This document shows, one piece after another, positions 39,999 through 47,067 of a stretch of DNA of 52,465 nt; position 1 is the stretch's first letter; each line of letters starts with the position of its first letter. The stretch is from the IMG/VR virus record IMGVR_UViG_3300045944_000450, positions 1-52,465 of that record. One strand, 5' to 3'. The notes beneath the pieces are model-generated. The model worked only from the letters and a program-made list of their open reading frames with translations, searched no databases and was not told where the DNA came from. Both the position numbers and the translations under genes were made by a program. The DNA is from a virus.

Positions 39999-40290
39999 GG
40001 ACAGTCTCTCCTTTGCGTTGCAGGGTGGTGAACAGGCGTTGTGCTGCTGCGAGCGTGAACGCTGTGAAGCCCTCGCGGCCCCAGGCGGTCGCGCCTGGAT
40101 ACGCCTCGTGGGCGGGCGTGGTGTCGCCGTTGGGCCAGGTATGCGCCGGACGCTCGCGAATCCGCACCACCTCGTAGCGGATCGCCTGCCCGGCCTTGTG
40201 CCGTTGCGCATAAATGGCGTAGGCGCCCTGGCGGACAATCTGGGTATAGTGAAACGTGGCATCGTCAAAATGGGTCGGCAGTGGGTGCAT
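39982..40290 (-). CDS. early-operon protein of unknown function
   Basis: ATG 40290 with an AGGAGG site gives 102 residues. A TTG at 40368 would add 26 more. It contains FHYTQIVRQGAYAIYAQRHKAGQAIRYEVVRIRERPAHTWPNGDTTPAHEAYPG and a C-terminal helix FTLAAAQRLFTTLQRK (in outline). This looks like a small alpha/beta domain known from other phages where an ETYPS-x-EAWG-x-G/FT pattern recurs, but no function is assigned. It precedes RecT-type recombination genes in the same operon. Confidence 0.6.
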   Translation of the reverse strand: MHPLPTHFDDATFHYTQIVRQGAYAIYAQRHKAGQAIRYEVVRIRERPAHTWPNGDTTPAHEAYPGATAWGREGFTAFTLAAAQRLFTTLQRKGETVHADAD

Positions 40291-40459
40291 CGTCTCCTCC
40301 TGGGAACAATCGCGTTTTTGGGTGTATACAAACGGAAATACGCCGTCCACGCCTCCAGGGGTCTCCAAATACCTCCCTGGGGGCGTGCGTGCCTTCGAGC
40401 GTGTACCGTGCGCCTAAAAACGGGTATGCCTACGGAGCCTCCTTTTGCGTGCGCGTCCA

Positions 40460-41356
40460 TCAATTCTCAAAGAGGCCCTCGATGCGGGCGGCCTCGTCTC
40501 CCTCCTGCCGCAGGGGCGAACGCTCGTCCTCCGCCAGCAGTTCTCCGGTCTCGGGATCCACGGCGTAGGATGCTGGTGCAGCTCGTAGGGCTTCGGGAGC
40601 GGTCGGATTGACGCCCTCGCCAAACAGGTCCACAACGTTCTGCCGGTGGCGCTCGGGGGCGATGTCATCCTGCTCGCGCGCGGCATCCTCGTCGAGCATG
40701 GCCCGCTGCCCGGGCGTGAGCCGGACGTATTTCGCCACGCGCTTGATCGCGGTCTTCCGACACATCATGACGCGATCCGTGACCCAGGGGCCGCTCTCGT
40801 GGGCCGGGGCCCGCTTCATCACGGCCTCGATGTCGTCGAGACTCAGCACCTCAAAGGCACACGTGCCGTCGGTAAACATCACCGCGCCATAGTAGAACAA
40901 CACCGCGCCAGGCGCCTTCCCGAGCGTCACAGCGGGCCGATGCACGGGGCGGTCGGCGAACATATCAAAGCCCCACTCATCCCCCTCCTGGACGGGATGG
41001 GCGAAGGCCCGGCGCACCTTGCCCGAGCGTTCAAGCGCGAGGATCACGCCAAAGTAGTTGGGGACAAAGGTGGCCTCCTTCTTGCCACCCTTGCGCCGAT
41101 TGGCAAACGGCAGGAGGTGCACATCCCTGCCGGGCAGCAAGCCATAGGTCGCGGCCTTAATCACAGCGTCGCGCAAGCTCTCTTGGGTACACTCGGCCAA
41201 CCCTGGCCGGCCCGCCAGCTCTAAATAGAGGGCGGCACGAAATTGCTCTGGGGTGATGTCTGGGGGCAACAGCGCCGGGACATGGGGCATCAGGCCCTGC
41301 ATGGTCTGCACCATGGGGGCGGTAAGGGGACGTTTGACTATGGCGGCTTCTGACAT
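40460..41356 (-). CDS. recT: RecT-family single-strand annealing protein
   Basis: This 298-residue protein (start 41356, AAAGGGA upstream; the ORF upstream to 41395 is less supported) shows RecT hallmarks: FRAALYLELAG...CTQESLRDAVIKAATYGLLPGRDVHLLPFANR, FVPNYFGVILALERSGKVRRAFAHPVQEGD and CRKTAIKRVAKYVRLTPG. RecT anneals complementary strands in phage recombination, usually with a RecE exonuclease. No RecE was found next to it; the VRR-NUC gene at 47.1 kb lies in another operon. The C-terminal 60 residues are acidic and disordered, as in other RecT proteins. Confidence 0.9.
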   Translation of the reverse strand: MSEAAIVKRPLTAPMVQTMQGLMPHVPALLPPDITPEQFRAALYLELAGRPGLAECTQESLRDAVIKAATYGLLPGRDVHLLPFANRRKGGKKEATFVPNYFGVILALERSGKVRRAFAHPVQEGDEWGFDMFADRPVHRPAVTLGKAPGAVLFYYGAVMFTDGTCAFEVLSLDDIEAVMKRAPAHESGPWVTDRVMMCRKTAIKRVAKYVRLTPGQRAMLDEDAAREQDDIAPERHRQNVVDLFGEGVNPTAPEALRAAPASYAVDPETGELLAEDERSPLRQEGDEAARIEGLFEN

Positions 41357-41357
41357 C

Positions 41358-41609
41358 TCAATCCCTTTCTGCCATACTGTGATTCTTCGCATCACGTCGT
41401 TCCTGAGCGGCGTCTAGGCTCGTCTCCTGGGGGCCGCTCACGTGTCCCAGGGCCTTACATACATGCTTCTCGCCTAAGACCGGGCTCAGCGGCTCGGCCA
41501 GCTTCTTCACTTTGCCCGCGATACTGATGCCGCGCAGCACGGTTGCCCCGCAGTGCTGACAGGGGATCAGCAGGCGCTGGGGTGGGCGGTATGGTGACGG
41601 TGGACTCAC
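41358..41609 (-). CDS. 83-residue protein with one zinc-type CxxC
   Basis: A GTG start at 41609 overlaps the previous stop (GTGA) and has GGAGGG 6 nt upstream. The protein has CQHCG near residue 18 and later Cys residues in KHVCKALGH, so it may bind one zinc ion. The rest is polar. It lies between RecT and the HNH-fused gene, suggesting a recombination or replication accessory. No family was recognised. Confidence 0.6.
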   Translation of the reverse strand: MSPPSPYRPPQRLLIPCQHCGATVLRGISIAGKVKKLAEPLSPVLGEKHVCKALGHVSGPQETSLDAAQERRDAKNHSMAERD

Positions 41610-42673
41610 AGCAATCCCTCCTGGCGAAAAAACTGCTCCAGGTCGGCACGGTAATAGGTGTTGACATGGGTCTGGGCCAGTACATCCCAGATCTGTTCCG
41701 GATCCCACTGCGGGTTCGCAGCACGACACTGCCGGGCAAGTCGCCTGCCCCAGTCTTGGGTTTGCGGGACTGATACGCGCCTCCGCAACACGGTTTCCAC
41801 AAACACACGCAGCGACAGGCGGCCTGGCCGCTCGCCTATTTTCGTCTGTAAATCGGCAATCTGGCGGGTATGTTCTCCCAGAGCCTCTTTATGGTCCTCG
41901 ACCGTATCCCGCACGCGGATGAGTTCTTGCGCAAGTGCGGTAATATGCTGCGAGTGCGCCACGATCATCGCGAGGGGGTCCATGCCCTCCCTGGGGACTG
42001 GCATGGGCATACTGGACTGCACAACGGCTGGGCGAGTGGATGAGGCCGGTGCCGTGGGCATGGGCACGGCTGTCTCGGCGAAGTGCTGAAAGATCATCAC
42101 TTGCAAAGCGGGATCGTAGGCGGCTGCGAAATGCAAGGCAATGGTCATGATCCACCAGTGCACGCCGTCGCCATCGTCAAACGCCACGAAGGCATGCAGA
42201 TTGGCGATGTCTTTCCCACTAAAGGACAGCATAAGCTGCTCGCGGAAGGCATTGCCCTCTTTCTGGATCCAGTAATCTTGCCGCAAAAGGTCGTCAGGAT
42301 TCCGCCCGAGTTTCCGGGCTGTTTGCGTCACGAGGTCGGCACGCGCCACATAGGGATAGCCCTCGGCACTCAGGGCCGCACGAATCGGGCCATAGTCGCC
42401 GCTCATGGCGGTTTTCTTCACAAGACTGGGGAGATTGGATGCCATACTCACCTCTTGATGACACTCGGCACACAAGGTCAGCAGTGCACGCGGGGGCGAT
42501 TCCCATGGGGGCACGTCAGGCGTATACCAGCGGTGATGCACGTGGAGCTCCTTGCTGGTCGTGCCGCATTGCTGACATTGCCAACGGTCCCGCGCAAGAA
42601 TTTCCAAGCGGCGGCGCTGCCAACGTGGATCCCGCAACTGGTGGTGATAGGGGATGCGTGGCTCTCTGGGCAT
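41606..42673 (-). CDS. HNH-domain protein fused to a coiled-coil early protein
   Basis: This 355-residue protein has an HNH nuclease domain at about residues 8-75: RWQRRRLEILARDRWQCQQCG, then ELHVHHRWY, then LTLCAECHQEV, with all zinc and His positions present. The rest (about 80-355) is a helical, coiled-coil-bearing region with WWIMTIALHFAAAYDP and ITALAQELIRVRDTVEDHKEALGEHTRQI, of no family I recognise. An internal ATG at 42445 with a GAGGTGAG site could make the second part alone. HNH genes near replication genes often serve packaging or recombination. Confidence 0.7.
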   Translation of the reverse strand: MPREPRIPYHHQLRDPRWQRRRLEILARDRWQCQQCGTTSKELHVHHRWYTPDVPPWESPPRALLTLCAECHQEVSMASNLPSLVKKTAMSGDYGPIRAALSAEGYPYVARADLVTQTARKLGRNPDDLLRQDYWIQKEGNAFREQLMLSFSGKDIANLHAFVAFDDGDGVHWWIMTIALHFAAAYDPALQVMIFQHFAETAVPMPTAPASSTRPAVVQSSMPMPVPREGMDPLAMIVAHSQHITALAQELIRVRDTVEDHKEALGEHTRQIADLQTKIGERPGRLSLRVFVETVLRRRVSVPQTQDWGRRLARQCRAANPQWDPEQIWDVLAQTHVNTYYRADLEQFFRQEGLL

Positions 42674-42682
42674 ACGTGCCGT

Positions 42683-43294
42683 TTATCCCTGGGTGTCTTC
42701 ATCTTGCAGGCGTTTGATCTGGTCGCGCAGCCTGGCTCTCGCTTGCTCCGGATCTTCACTGGGGCTGTACCCCCACATCTCTTCGACGAGCGCCGGTATC
42801 TCGTCATCGTTGGCTGCATGCGGGATCGCGACCGGGACAGGCCGGGGCATTGTCGGCTCCATCGCCGTGGCACGGCGCGGAGTCTCGATCGTTGTAAAAC
42901 CCTCGACAAGCGGCGGCGTTTGCTGCCGCCGATATTTCTCAGGGGCCTGGGCGTAGGAGGCTGCGGCAATGCGGTCCTGCGCGTGGGCCATCATCTGCCG
43001 CGCCTCCCACCAGGGCAGGAGGTCGCCTGTCTCAGGGTTGGGGAAGTTACTGTACTGCTCGATCAGCCCGGCCACCCACCGGCATACATCGTCCACGAGG
43101 TCAGGCCGCTGCTTGGCCGTGTCGCGCAGCTTGACATACTGCTCCGTGAGATGGCTGCGCAAGGTGTCGAGCCCTCCCGCTGCGGCCAGGCTGAGTTGGT
43201 GCTTGCTGCGGGCCTGGGGGTCGGGCGTCAGACACTCAGGGCAGCGGCCAGCGGGGGAAAAGTCGCTAGCGTTGTCGGTTTTTTTGCGTGGCAT
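42683..43294 (-). CDS. early-operon protein with zinc-type CxxC
   Basis: ATG 43294 (GGAGA site) gives 203 residues and overlaps the replication gene. CPECL near the N-terminus and a long polar, helical middle (LRSHLTEQYVKLRDTAKQRPDLVDDVCRWVAGLIEQYSN) are visible. The C-terminus is rich in Pro, Arg and Glu. It probably works beside the replication initiator as a loader or partner; this is inferred only from gene order. No family was recognised. Confidence 0.6.
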   Translation of the reverse strand: MPRKKTDNASDFSPAGRCPECLTPDPQARSKHQLSLAAAGGLDTLRSHLTEQYVKLRDTAKQRPDLVDDVCRWVAGLIEQYSNFPNPETGDLLPWWEARQMMAHAQDRIAAASYAQAPEKYRRQQTPPLVEGFTTIETPRRATAMEPTMPRPVPVAIPHAANDDEIPALVEEMWGYSPSEDPEQARARLRDQIKRLQDEDTQG

Positions 43295-44234
43295 ACGTTG
43301 TTCTCCGGTCGTGTTCATAGGCACGCTCAAGCCAGGTCCGTACAAACCGCTTCCAACCCTTAGTGGGGGTGCGGCGCGGGTTCTCGCGGAGCCAGGCGTG
43401 CATCTTGGCGAACTCCCGCTCCAGCCATTGGTTGGTGGGGCTGTTGCAGGTGTAACTCAGGTCATTCCACCAGTCGTTATCGTTCAGGGCAGTAAGGGGA
43501 AGCTCAAAGGCTGTGAGCAGGTTGGTGAGTCCAGGCCATTCCTCGGGGTTGATGGGTTTGGGGGTGTTCTTGGGTTTCTCCAGGGCGACGACAGTCACTG
43601 GCGAAGCGTCGCCGTACTGCCCTGGAGTGTGAACGCTGTTTACAGCTCCAGGGTAACTCTCGAACGTAGTGAGAGAGTTGTCTTCTTTCTTAATGGGTTC
43701 TTTCTTAATGGGATCTTCTTTGGTTCGTATTGTGAACACTGAGTTCATATTGTGAACACTGAGTTCATATTGTGAACACTGACGATCATCTGAGTTCATA
43801 TTGTGAACACTAGACTCGCTAACTTGCTGAGACACGGCATCTTCGCTATCATTAATAGTGTTCGTATTGTGAACACAAAACTCCTGCATGTTGGCGAGCC
43901 ATATATCTTTGATGCGGATATGGTCCGCGTCACGTCTAGGGTTCTTGCCTTTTTTGATGGTGACAAGTCCCTTGCTGACGAGTTCCTGCTTGGCCTCGCT
44001 TGCCTGTCCTCGGCTCATGCCAGATTCGAGGGCAATCGTTGTGGTGCTGCGGAAGCAGACGCTCTCGTCTCCCGCAACGCTCTTGAGATACACATAGAGC
44101 CATTTTGCATACACAGAGAGGTCGCGGCTTTTGACGCCACGTATAACCGTGTTTGGGATCTCGGTGCGGTATTTGTGGAGCGAGCCTTCTTCCACAATCC
44201 GCGTTGTTTTTGTTGAGCGTGGCGCCTCATTCAT
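43266..44234 (-). CDS. replication initiator-like protein with embedded origin
   Basis: ATG 44234 with GGAG gives 322 residues. The N-terminal part is a winged helix-turn-helix (HTH_36 type): TEIPNTVIRGVKSRDLSVYAKWLYVYLKS, CFRSTTTIALESGMSRGQASEAKQELVSKGLVTIKK. The middle is low-complexity, encoding VHNMNS repeats from DNA iterons at 43.7-43.9 kb. The C-terminus resembles a DnaD-like or O-protein type helicase-loading region (WPGLTNLLTAFE...EREFAKMHAWLRENPRRTPTKGWKRFVRTWLE). The gene is first in the leftward operon, directly under its promoter. Lambda-type O genes also carry their own origin. Confidence 0.75.
   Translation of the reverse strand: MNEAPRSTKTTRIVEEGSLHKYRTEIPNTVIRGVKSRDLSVYAKWLYVYLKSVAGDESVCFRSTTTIALESGMSRGQASEAKQELVSKGLVTIKKGKNPRRDADHIRIKDIWLANMQEFCVHNTNTINDSEDAVSQQVSESSVHNMNSDDRQCSQYELSVHNMNSVFTIRTKEDPIKKEPIKKEDNSLTTFESYPGAVNSVHTPGQYGDASPVTVVALEKPKNTPKPINPEEWPGLTNLLTAFELPLTALNDNDWWNDLSYTCNSPTNQWLEREFAKMHAWLRENPRRTPTKGWKRFVRTWLERAYEHDRRTTYATQKNRQR
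43682..43877. repeat. iterons and AT-rich segment, candidate replication origin
   Basis: Five copies of GAGTTCATATTGTGAACACT-like 20-mers lie at 43724-43740, 43741-43760, 43761-43780, 43792-43811 and 43858-43877. Each has the dyad GTTCA-N5-TGAAC when read on the minus strand. They adjoin two copies of a TTCTTTCTTAATGGG-type pyrimidine/AT-rich segment at 43684-43712. They are inside the initiator gene. Confidence 0.7.
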
Positions 44235-44299
44235 GACGATCTCCAAGGGCAACATGCTCGGCTTTCCAGCTCGCTTCCGCGCTGAATCGCAGCAAGTAA

Positions 44300-44328
44300 A
44301 TAGTACTTTAAAGTACTGAATATGTCAA
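44300..44328 (-). promoter_or_regulatory. leftward early promoter with overlapping palindromic operator
   Basis: On the minus strand TTGACA (44328-44323), 17 bp, TACTAT (44305-44300) is a near-consensus sigma-70 promoter reading into the replication operon. The perfect palindrome AGTACTTTAAAGTACT (44302-44317) covers its -10 and spacer, so bound repressor would block it. Confidence 0.75.
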
Positions 44329-44346
44329 ATATGAACGTGTAAAATA

Positions 44347-44375
44347 TTGAACTTCTCTGCTCCGTTGGGTACTAT
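44347..44375 (+). promoter_or_regulatory. rightward promoter of the repressor gene
   Basis: TTGAAC (44347-44352), 17 bp, TACTAT (44370-44375) lies 22 bp before the repressor ATG. GGGAGGAG (44382-44389) serves as the ribosome site. The two promoters are divergent and about 20 bp apart. Confidence 0.7.
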
Positions 44376-44396
44376 CATTGTGGGAGGAGAACGACG

Positions 44397-44648
44397 ATGG
44401 CGCTTGGTGAACGCATACGGCAACGGCGCGAGTATTTGCGCATGTCTCAACAAGATCTGGCTCAGTTGTCTCATATGCCGCAAACCATCGTCTCCCGTAT
44501 TGAACGTGGGGTGAATAAGAACCCCGGCGCTGATGTCCTCAAGCGCCTGGCCATTGCCCTCCGCTGCTCGGTAGACTGGCTCCTTGAGATGTACGACGAT
44601 GCCCCTGACGACATCTCCGCCCTCCTTCCTGCCTGCGCTTCTCCCTAG
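44397..44648 (+). CDS. Xre-family repressor (replication-operon switch)
   Basis: This 83-residue protein has one helix-turn-helix domain (LGERIRQRREYLRMSQQDLAQLSHMPQTIVSRIERG, about residues 3-38) and DVLKRLAIALRCSVDWLLEM. It is short and lacks the cleavable C-terminal domain of CI repressors, so it may respond to antirepressors rather than RecA. It is divergent from the replication operon, with a palindromic operator between them. Its stop overlaps the stop of the converging gene by 4 nt. Confidence 0.85.
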   Translation: MALGERIRQRREYLRMSQQDLAQLSHMPQTIVSRIERGVNKNPGADVLKRLAIALRCSVDWLLEMYDDAPDDISALLPACASP

Positions 44649-44875
44649 CCTTTCTCCGCCTCCGGCTGTGGTCTCGCCGTCTCTGTGCTGCGCAGGGCCA
44701 CCCACGTCCCCGACGGTCCCACGAGGCACTGCCACACGCAGTCCAGTTGCACGGGCTCGGGCTGTGGTTCCACGAGGTAGCCACACCAGGGGCAGACATA
44801 GGGATGCCCGTGGCAGCGAAACACGGGGCGCCAGAGCCACTGCCAGAGGTCAAGCAGCCACGCATACAGCGCCAT
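44645..44875 (-). CDS. small protein with hydrophobic N-terminus and zinc-type motif
   Basis: ATG 44875 with AAAGGAG gives 76 residues. The first 20 are aromatic and hydrophobic (WLLDLWQWLWRPVF), then CHGHPYVCPWCGYLV, a short zinc ribbon. It is the last gene of the second leftward operon and converges on the repressor gene. No family was recognised. Confidence 0.6.
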   Translation of the reverse strand: MALYAWLLDLWQWLWRPVFRCHGHPYVCPWCGYLVEPQPEPVQLDCVWQCLVGPSGTWVALRSTETARPQPEAEKG

Positions 44876-45245
44876 GGCGCGCTCCTTTCCGGCGATGGTC
44901 GTAGAACGCCGTCAACTCCCGGCTACACTGCCGGCACTGCGAGCGGCGCCCATCCTTGGCCGGCGTTGAGTGCCCAAACCACCCGAGCGTCCTGGCCTGG
45001 AGGCAGTAGGTGCAGACCTTCCAGCCGGGCGGACAGGTGGCGCGGAGGACCTGGAGCTGCTCGCGGCGCGTCAGCACGCCGCCAGCGGCCAGCCGCACCT
45101 GGAGCCGGGCCAGGCGCCGGGCTTTGGTGGTGTGGTAATACTGGTGACTCGCCGCTTTGTCGCACGGGATGCACACAAAGCGGCGCCTGACACCCTGGTA
45201 AAACGGCCCAGGCGCCTCGCAGCGGGTACAGTGGCGCTCAGGCAT
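44850..45245 (-). CDS. zinc-ribbon protein (four CxxC pairs)
   Basis: This 131-residue protein has CTRC, CIPC, CTYC and CRQC pairs spaced along its length, which would form two zinc sites. Between them lies a basic helical part (HTTKARRLARLQVRLAAGGVLTRREQLQVLRA). Such proteins in early phage operons often bind nucleic acid or RNA polymerase. ATG 45245 overlaps the previous stop; the Shine-Dalgarno GGAGGA is somewhat distant. The segment GWFGHSTPAKDGRRSQCRQCSRE resembles phage HNH-like or transcription-factor zinc ribbons. Confidence 0.65.
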   Translation of the reverse strand: MPERHCTRCEAPGPFYQGVRRRFVCIPCDKAASHQYYHTTKARRLARLQVRLAAGGVLTRREQLQVLRATCPPGWKVCTYCLQARTLGWFGHSTPAKDGRRSQCRQCSRELTAFYDHRRKGARHGAVCVAA

Positions 45246-45384
45246 GATGTGGATCCTCCGGTTGGCCGACGATCCGGCCCCAGGCGCGGCGTGAGGCCAT
45301 CCAGCACGGTTCGAGAGCCGTATCGAAGTGGACCCAGAGCGCAGGCCAGGAGCGCCACGTCCAGGGCCAGGCGGGCTTAGGCAT
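45238..45384 (-). CDS. 48-residue tryptophan-rich small protein
   Basis: ATG 45384 with AGGAGGAG upstream; ends in TGA overlapping the next ATG. Sequence begins MPKPAWPWTWRSWPALW and ends in a basic/polar tail, with seven tryptophans or so in 48 residues. It is too short for a typical enzyme and has no membrane helix of normal length. Supported by strong ribosome site and overlaps on both sides. Function unknown. Confidence 0.6.
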   Translation of the reverse strand: MPKPAWPWTWRSWPALWVHFDTALEPCWMASRRAWGRIVGQPEDPHHA

Positions 45385-45817
45385 CGCGGTCTCCTCCTCT
45401 TGGCGGCGCAAGTCCAGCCGCGTGCAACAATGCCTCATACGTGCCGTCCGGTAATCCGCCGAGATCGAGCCACAGCTGCACCGTCGCGCGATCGCGCAGC
45501 CAGGCCCGCGCCTCGATGCGGCGGCGGGTCTCCCGGCCTCCGCCGCTCGGCGTACTGCGGGCGTCCACCAGGGCGGTGCGCAACAGCGCGGCAATCAGCG
45601 CGTGCTCGCCACACACCGTGGCGTCGAGCGCTTCGCGGGGGCGTGGTTCAGCCTCGGTAGGGGACCGGGGCGCCTGACACCGGGCGAGGATCGTGGCCAG
45701 CGTCTCCCGGCGTAACCACAGGCGTAACGTCTCGGGATGCACGCCTAACTCCTCGGCGAGTCGCCTGCGCGATAGGCAGCGGCCATCGGGCAGCGTTGGG
45801 ATGCGGCGGCGGGGCAT
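45377..45817 (-). CDS. helix-turn-helix early regulator
   Basis: The 146-residue protein has a helix-turn-helix at about residues 15-40 (SRRRLAEELGVHPETLRLWLRRETL), typical of MerR-like or Fis-type DNA-binding proteins, and a long helical, Arg-rich middle. The C-terminal part (RATVQLWLDLGGLPDGTYEALLHAAGLAPP) may be a dimerisation or second DNA-binding part. ATG 45817 lacks a strong Shine-Dalgarno and follows an AT-rich gap with an inverted repeat (45862-45891), so a promoter may lie there. No family was recognised. Confidence 0.65.
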   Translation of the reverse strand: MPRRRIPTLPDGRCLSRRRLAEELGVHPETLRLWLRRETLATILARCQAPRSPTEAEPRPREALDATVCGEHALIAALLRTALVDARSTPSGGGRETRRRIEARAWLRDRATVQLWLDLGGLPDGTYEALLHAAGLAPPRGGDRDA

Positions 45818-45896
45818 GGGCTCTTGTCTTTCTTCTCGTAGTAGTAGTATATATAATATATCTCTCTCCCTATCGGTCGATAGATAGAGAGCGATA
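45818..45896 (-). promoter_or_regulatory. AT-rich intergenic region with inverted repeat
   Basis: This 79-bp gap contains TATATATAATATAT (about 45848-45861) and an imperfect inverted repeat in which TATC/GATA (45871-45874/45879-45882) and CTCTC/GAGAG (45862-45866/45887-45891) pair. It is the only clear break in the 44.6-51.5 kb operon, so an internal promoter for the downstream genes is plausible. No convincing -35 hexamer was found. Confidence 0.35.
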
Positions 45897-46115
45897 TCAA
45901 GGGTTTACCTCGCTATCCGGCAACAGCCCATCGCTGACGTTCCACGCCTCGATGCCGCGCTGCGGACAGTAGCGCACGTGAAAGCGCCGGGCCGGGCCGT
46001 CCGGCATGTCGAGCGTCAGGCTCACCGTCAGGCGCGCGAGCCAGCACCCGCCCCGGATCGCGGGGGGCAGGGACGCCTCGAAGGATACGGGCGTCTCACG
46101 GCTGGGCTGCGGCAT
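45897..46115 (-). CDS. 72-residue early protein of unknown function
   Basis: ATG 46115 with AGGAGG. It has a basic/Pro-rich start, a beta-looking middle (GCWLARLTVSLTLDMPDGPARRFHVRYCP) and ends SDGLLPDSEVNP. Two cysteines. No family was recognised. The strong ribosome site and spacing support it as a gene. Confidence 0.6.
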   Translation of the reverse strand: MPQPSRETPVSFEASLPPAIRGGCWLARLTVSLTLDMPDGPARRFHVRYCPQRGIEAWNVSDGLLPDSEVNP

Positions 46116-46127
46116 CGGCGTTTCCTC

Positions 46128-46604
46128 CTACGAGCGTTCGGCGGGGTGAGCCCCCTGGAGTGCGTGGTCGTGCCGATAGGCGGCAATGCCTGCCACCAGG
46201 GAGGGATAGACAGGGTGGCCGTAGCGGTGGCAGACGATATCCACATTGCCTTTGCGCCAGAATCCCTCTGGGCAGACCACGTAGAGGGGCTTTGTTATCG
46301 TCAAGCCCAATTCCAGCAGTGTAATAGGGCTGCGCGTGTTGGGGTCAAAACAGACCATGATAGCGTTGGCGATTTCTAGACCGCGTAATTCCCATTCGAC
46401 CTGCGCACGAAACTGGTCATTGTGGATGTCCTGGATCCAGGACGCATCCCAGTCGGCGCGGCGTGGATTCAGGATCACGCCTGGCAGGTCGTGCAGTGCT
46501 TCAATAACGTGCGTTTGCCAGTGTGCTGCCGTGTCCATCTCAATCGAGCCGGCCAGAAAAAGATCAGCGCTCAAGAAGGGGTAAGGTGCCATAATGGTTT
46601 GCAT
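46128..46604 (-). CDS. nucleoside 2-deoxyribosyltransferase-like protein
   Basis: This 158-residue protein (start 46604, AGGAGAG) has the layout of the nucleoside 2-deoxyribosyltransferase-like family (PF15891 type): FLAGSIEMD (16-24) binding the nucleotide, NPRR (46-49) with DWDASW, and SPITLLELGL (92-101) with the probable catalytic Glu98. Such enzymes cleave or exchange the base of nucleosides. Phage members may alter the nucleotide pool or act in defence or counter-defence. Operon context here (VRR-NUC, RecT elsewhere) fits DNA metabolism. Activity is inferred from motifs only. Confidence 0.75.
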   Translation of the reverse strand: MQTIMAPYPFLSADLFLAGSIEMDTAAHWQTHVIEALHDLPGVILNPRRADWDASWIQDIHNDQFRAQVEWELRGLEIANAIMVCFDPNTRSPITLLELGLTITKPLYVVCPEGFWRKGNVDIVCHRYGHPVYPSLVAGIAAYRHDHALQGAHPAERS

Positions 46605-46613
46605 GGAGCTCTC

Positions 46614-46856
46614 CTACTCAAAGAGTCGCGCCTGGCCGCGTAACTCGGCGGCCAGGGGAGACTCGGGAATGTATTGTTCGAGCATGCGCACCAGGACCGC
46701 GCGCTGTTTGGGCCGCAAGGGATAGGATTGTTGCAGGAGGTTATTTAAAAACGCGGCTTTCCAATCGCTGACCTCGCGGGGCATGCGGTTGAGCAGGGTC
46801 AGGGCCTCGTTCACGAGCGGATCGGGACCAGCGGGGGTGAAAAGATCGTGCTGCAT
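46614..46856 (-). CDS. 80-residue early protein of unknown function
   Basis: ATG 46856 with GGAGGG; longer reading to 46991 is not needed. The protein is helical with a hydrophobic patch (DWKAAFLNNLLQQSYPLRPKQRAVLVRMLEQY, in outline) and no cysteine. It resembles small phage proteins seen next to recombination genes, where an IP-x-SPLAAEL-x-G-x-x-R/LFE end occurs, but no function is known. Overlapping/tight packing with the next gene supports it. Confidence 0.6.
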   Translation of the reverse strand: MQHDLFTPAGPDPLVNEALTLLNRMPREVSDWKAAFLNNLLQQSYPLRPKQRAVLVRMLEQYIPESPLAAELRGQARLFE

Positions 46857-46872
46857 GCGGTTATTCCCTCCG

Positions 46873-47067
46873 TTAGTTGGTGGCACCGGCGGCACGGGAG
46901 TGTGCCTCGCGGGTATCCCAACAGGGGCTGGCCGGGTCCACCCGCTCCAGCCAGGTTTCGAGACAGGCTTGCACCTGCTCGGCCTCGACACAGGACTGCT
47001 CGGGATCGAGCACGAACGGGGTATCGTGAAAGGCGTCGGGACAGTCGGGACGGGTCCGGTTCAGCAT
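46873..47067 (-). CDS. 64-residue acidic early protein
   Basis: ATG 47067 with AAGGAG. It is acidic, with EQSCVEAEQVQACLETWLERV as a helix and four cysteines spread over the protein. Ends 7 nt into the next gene's region. No family was recognised. Confidence 0.55.
   Translation of the reverse strand: MLNRTRPDCPDAFHDTPFVLDPEQSCVEAEQVQACLETWLERVDPASPCWDTREAHSRAAGATN

Noticed and set aside
40291-40459. Possible additional gene in the 169-bp gap before RecT's stop
   Set aside because: An AAAGGAGG site exists on the minus strand but no ATG, GTG or TTG follows at a suitable distance, and the frame found there has no protein-like pattern.
43722-43880. Possible CRISPR array (regular 20-bp repeats)
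   Set aside because: Repeats are contiguous or irregularly spaced, palindromic, without spacers, and lie inside a coding sequence; no cas genes are nearby.
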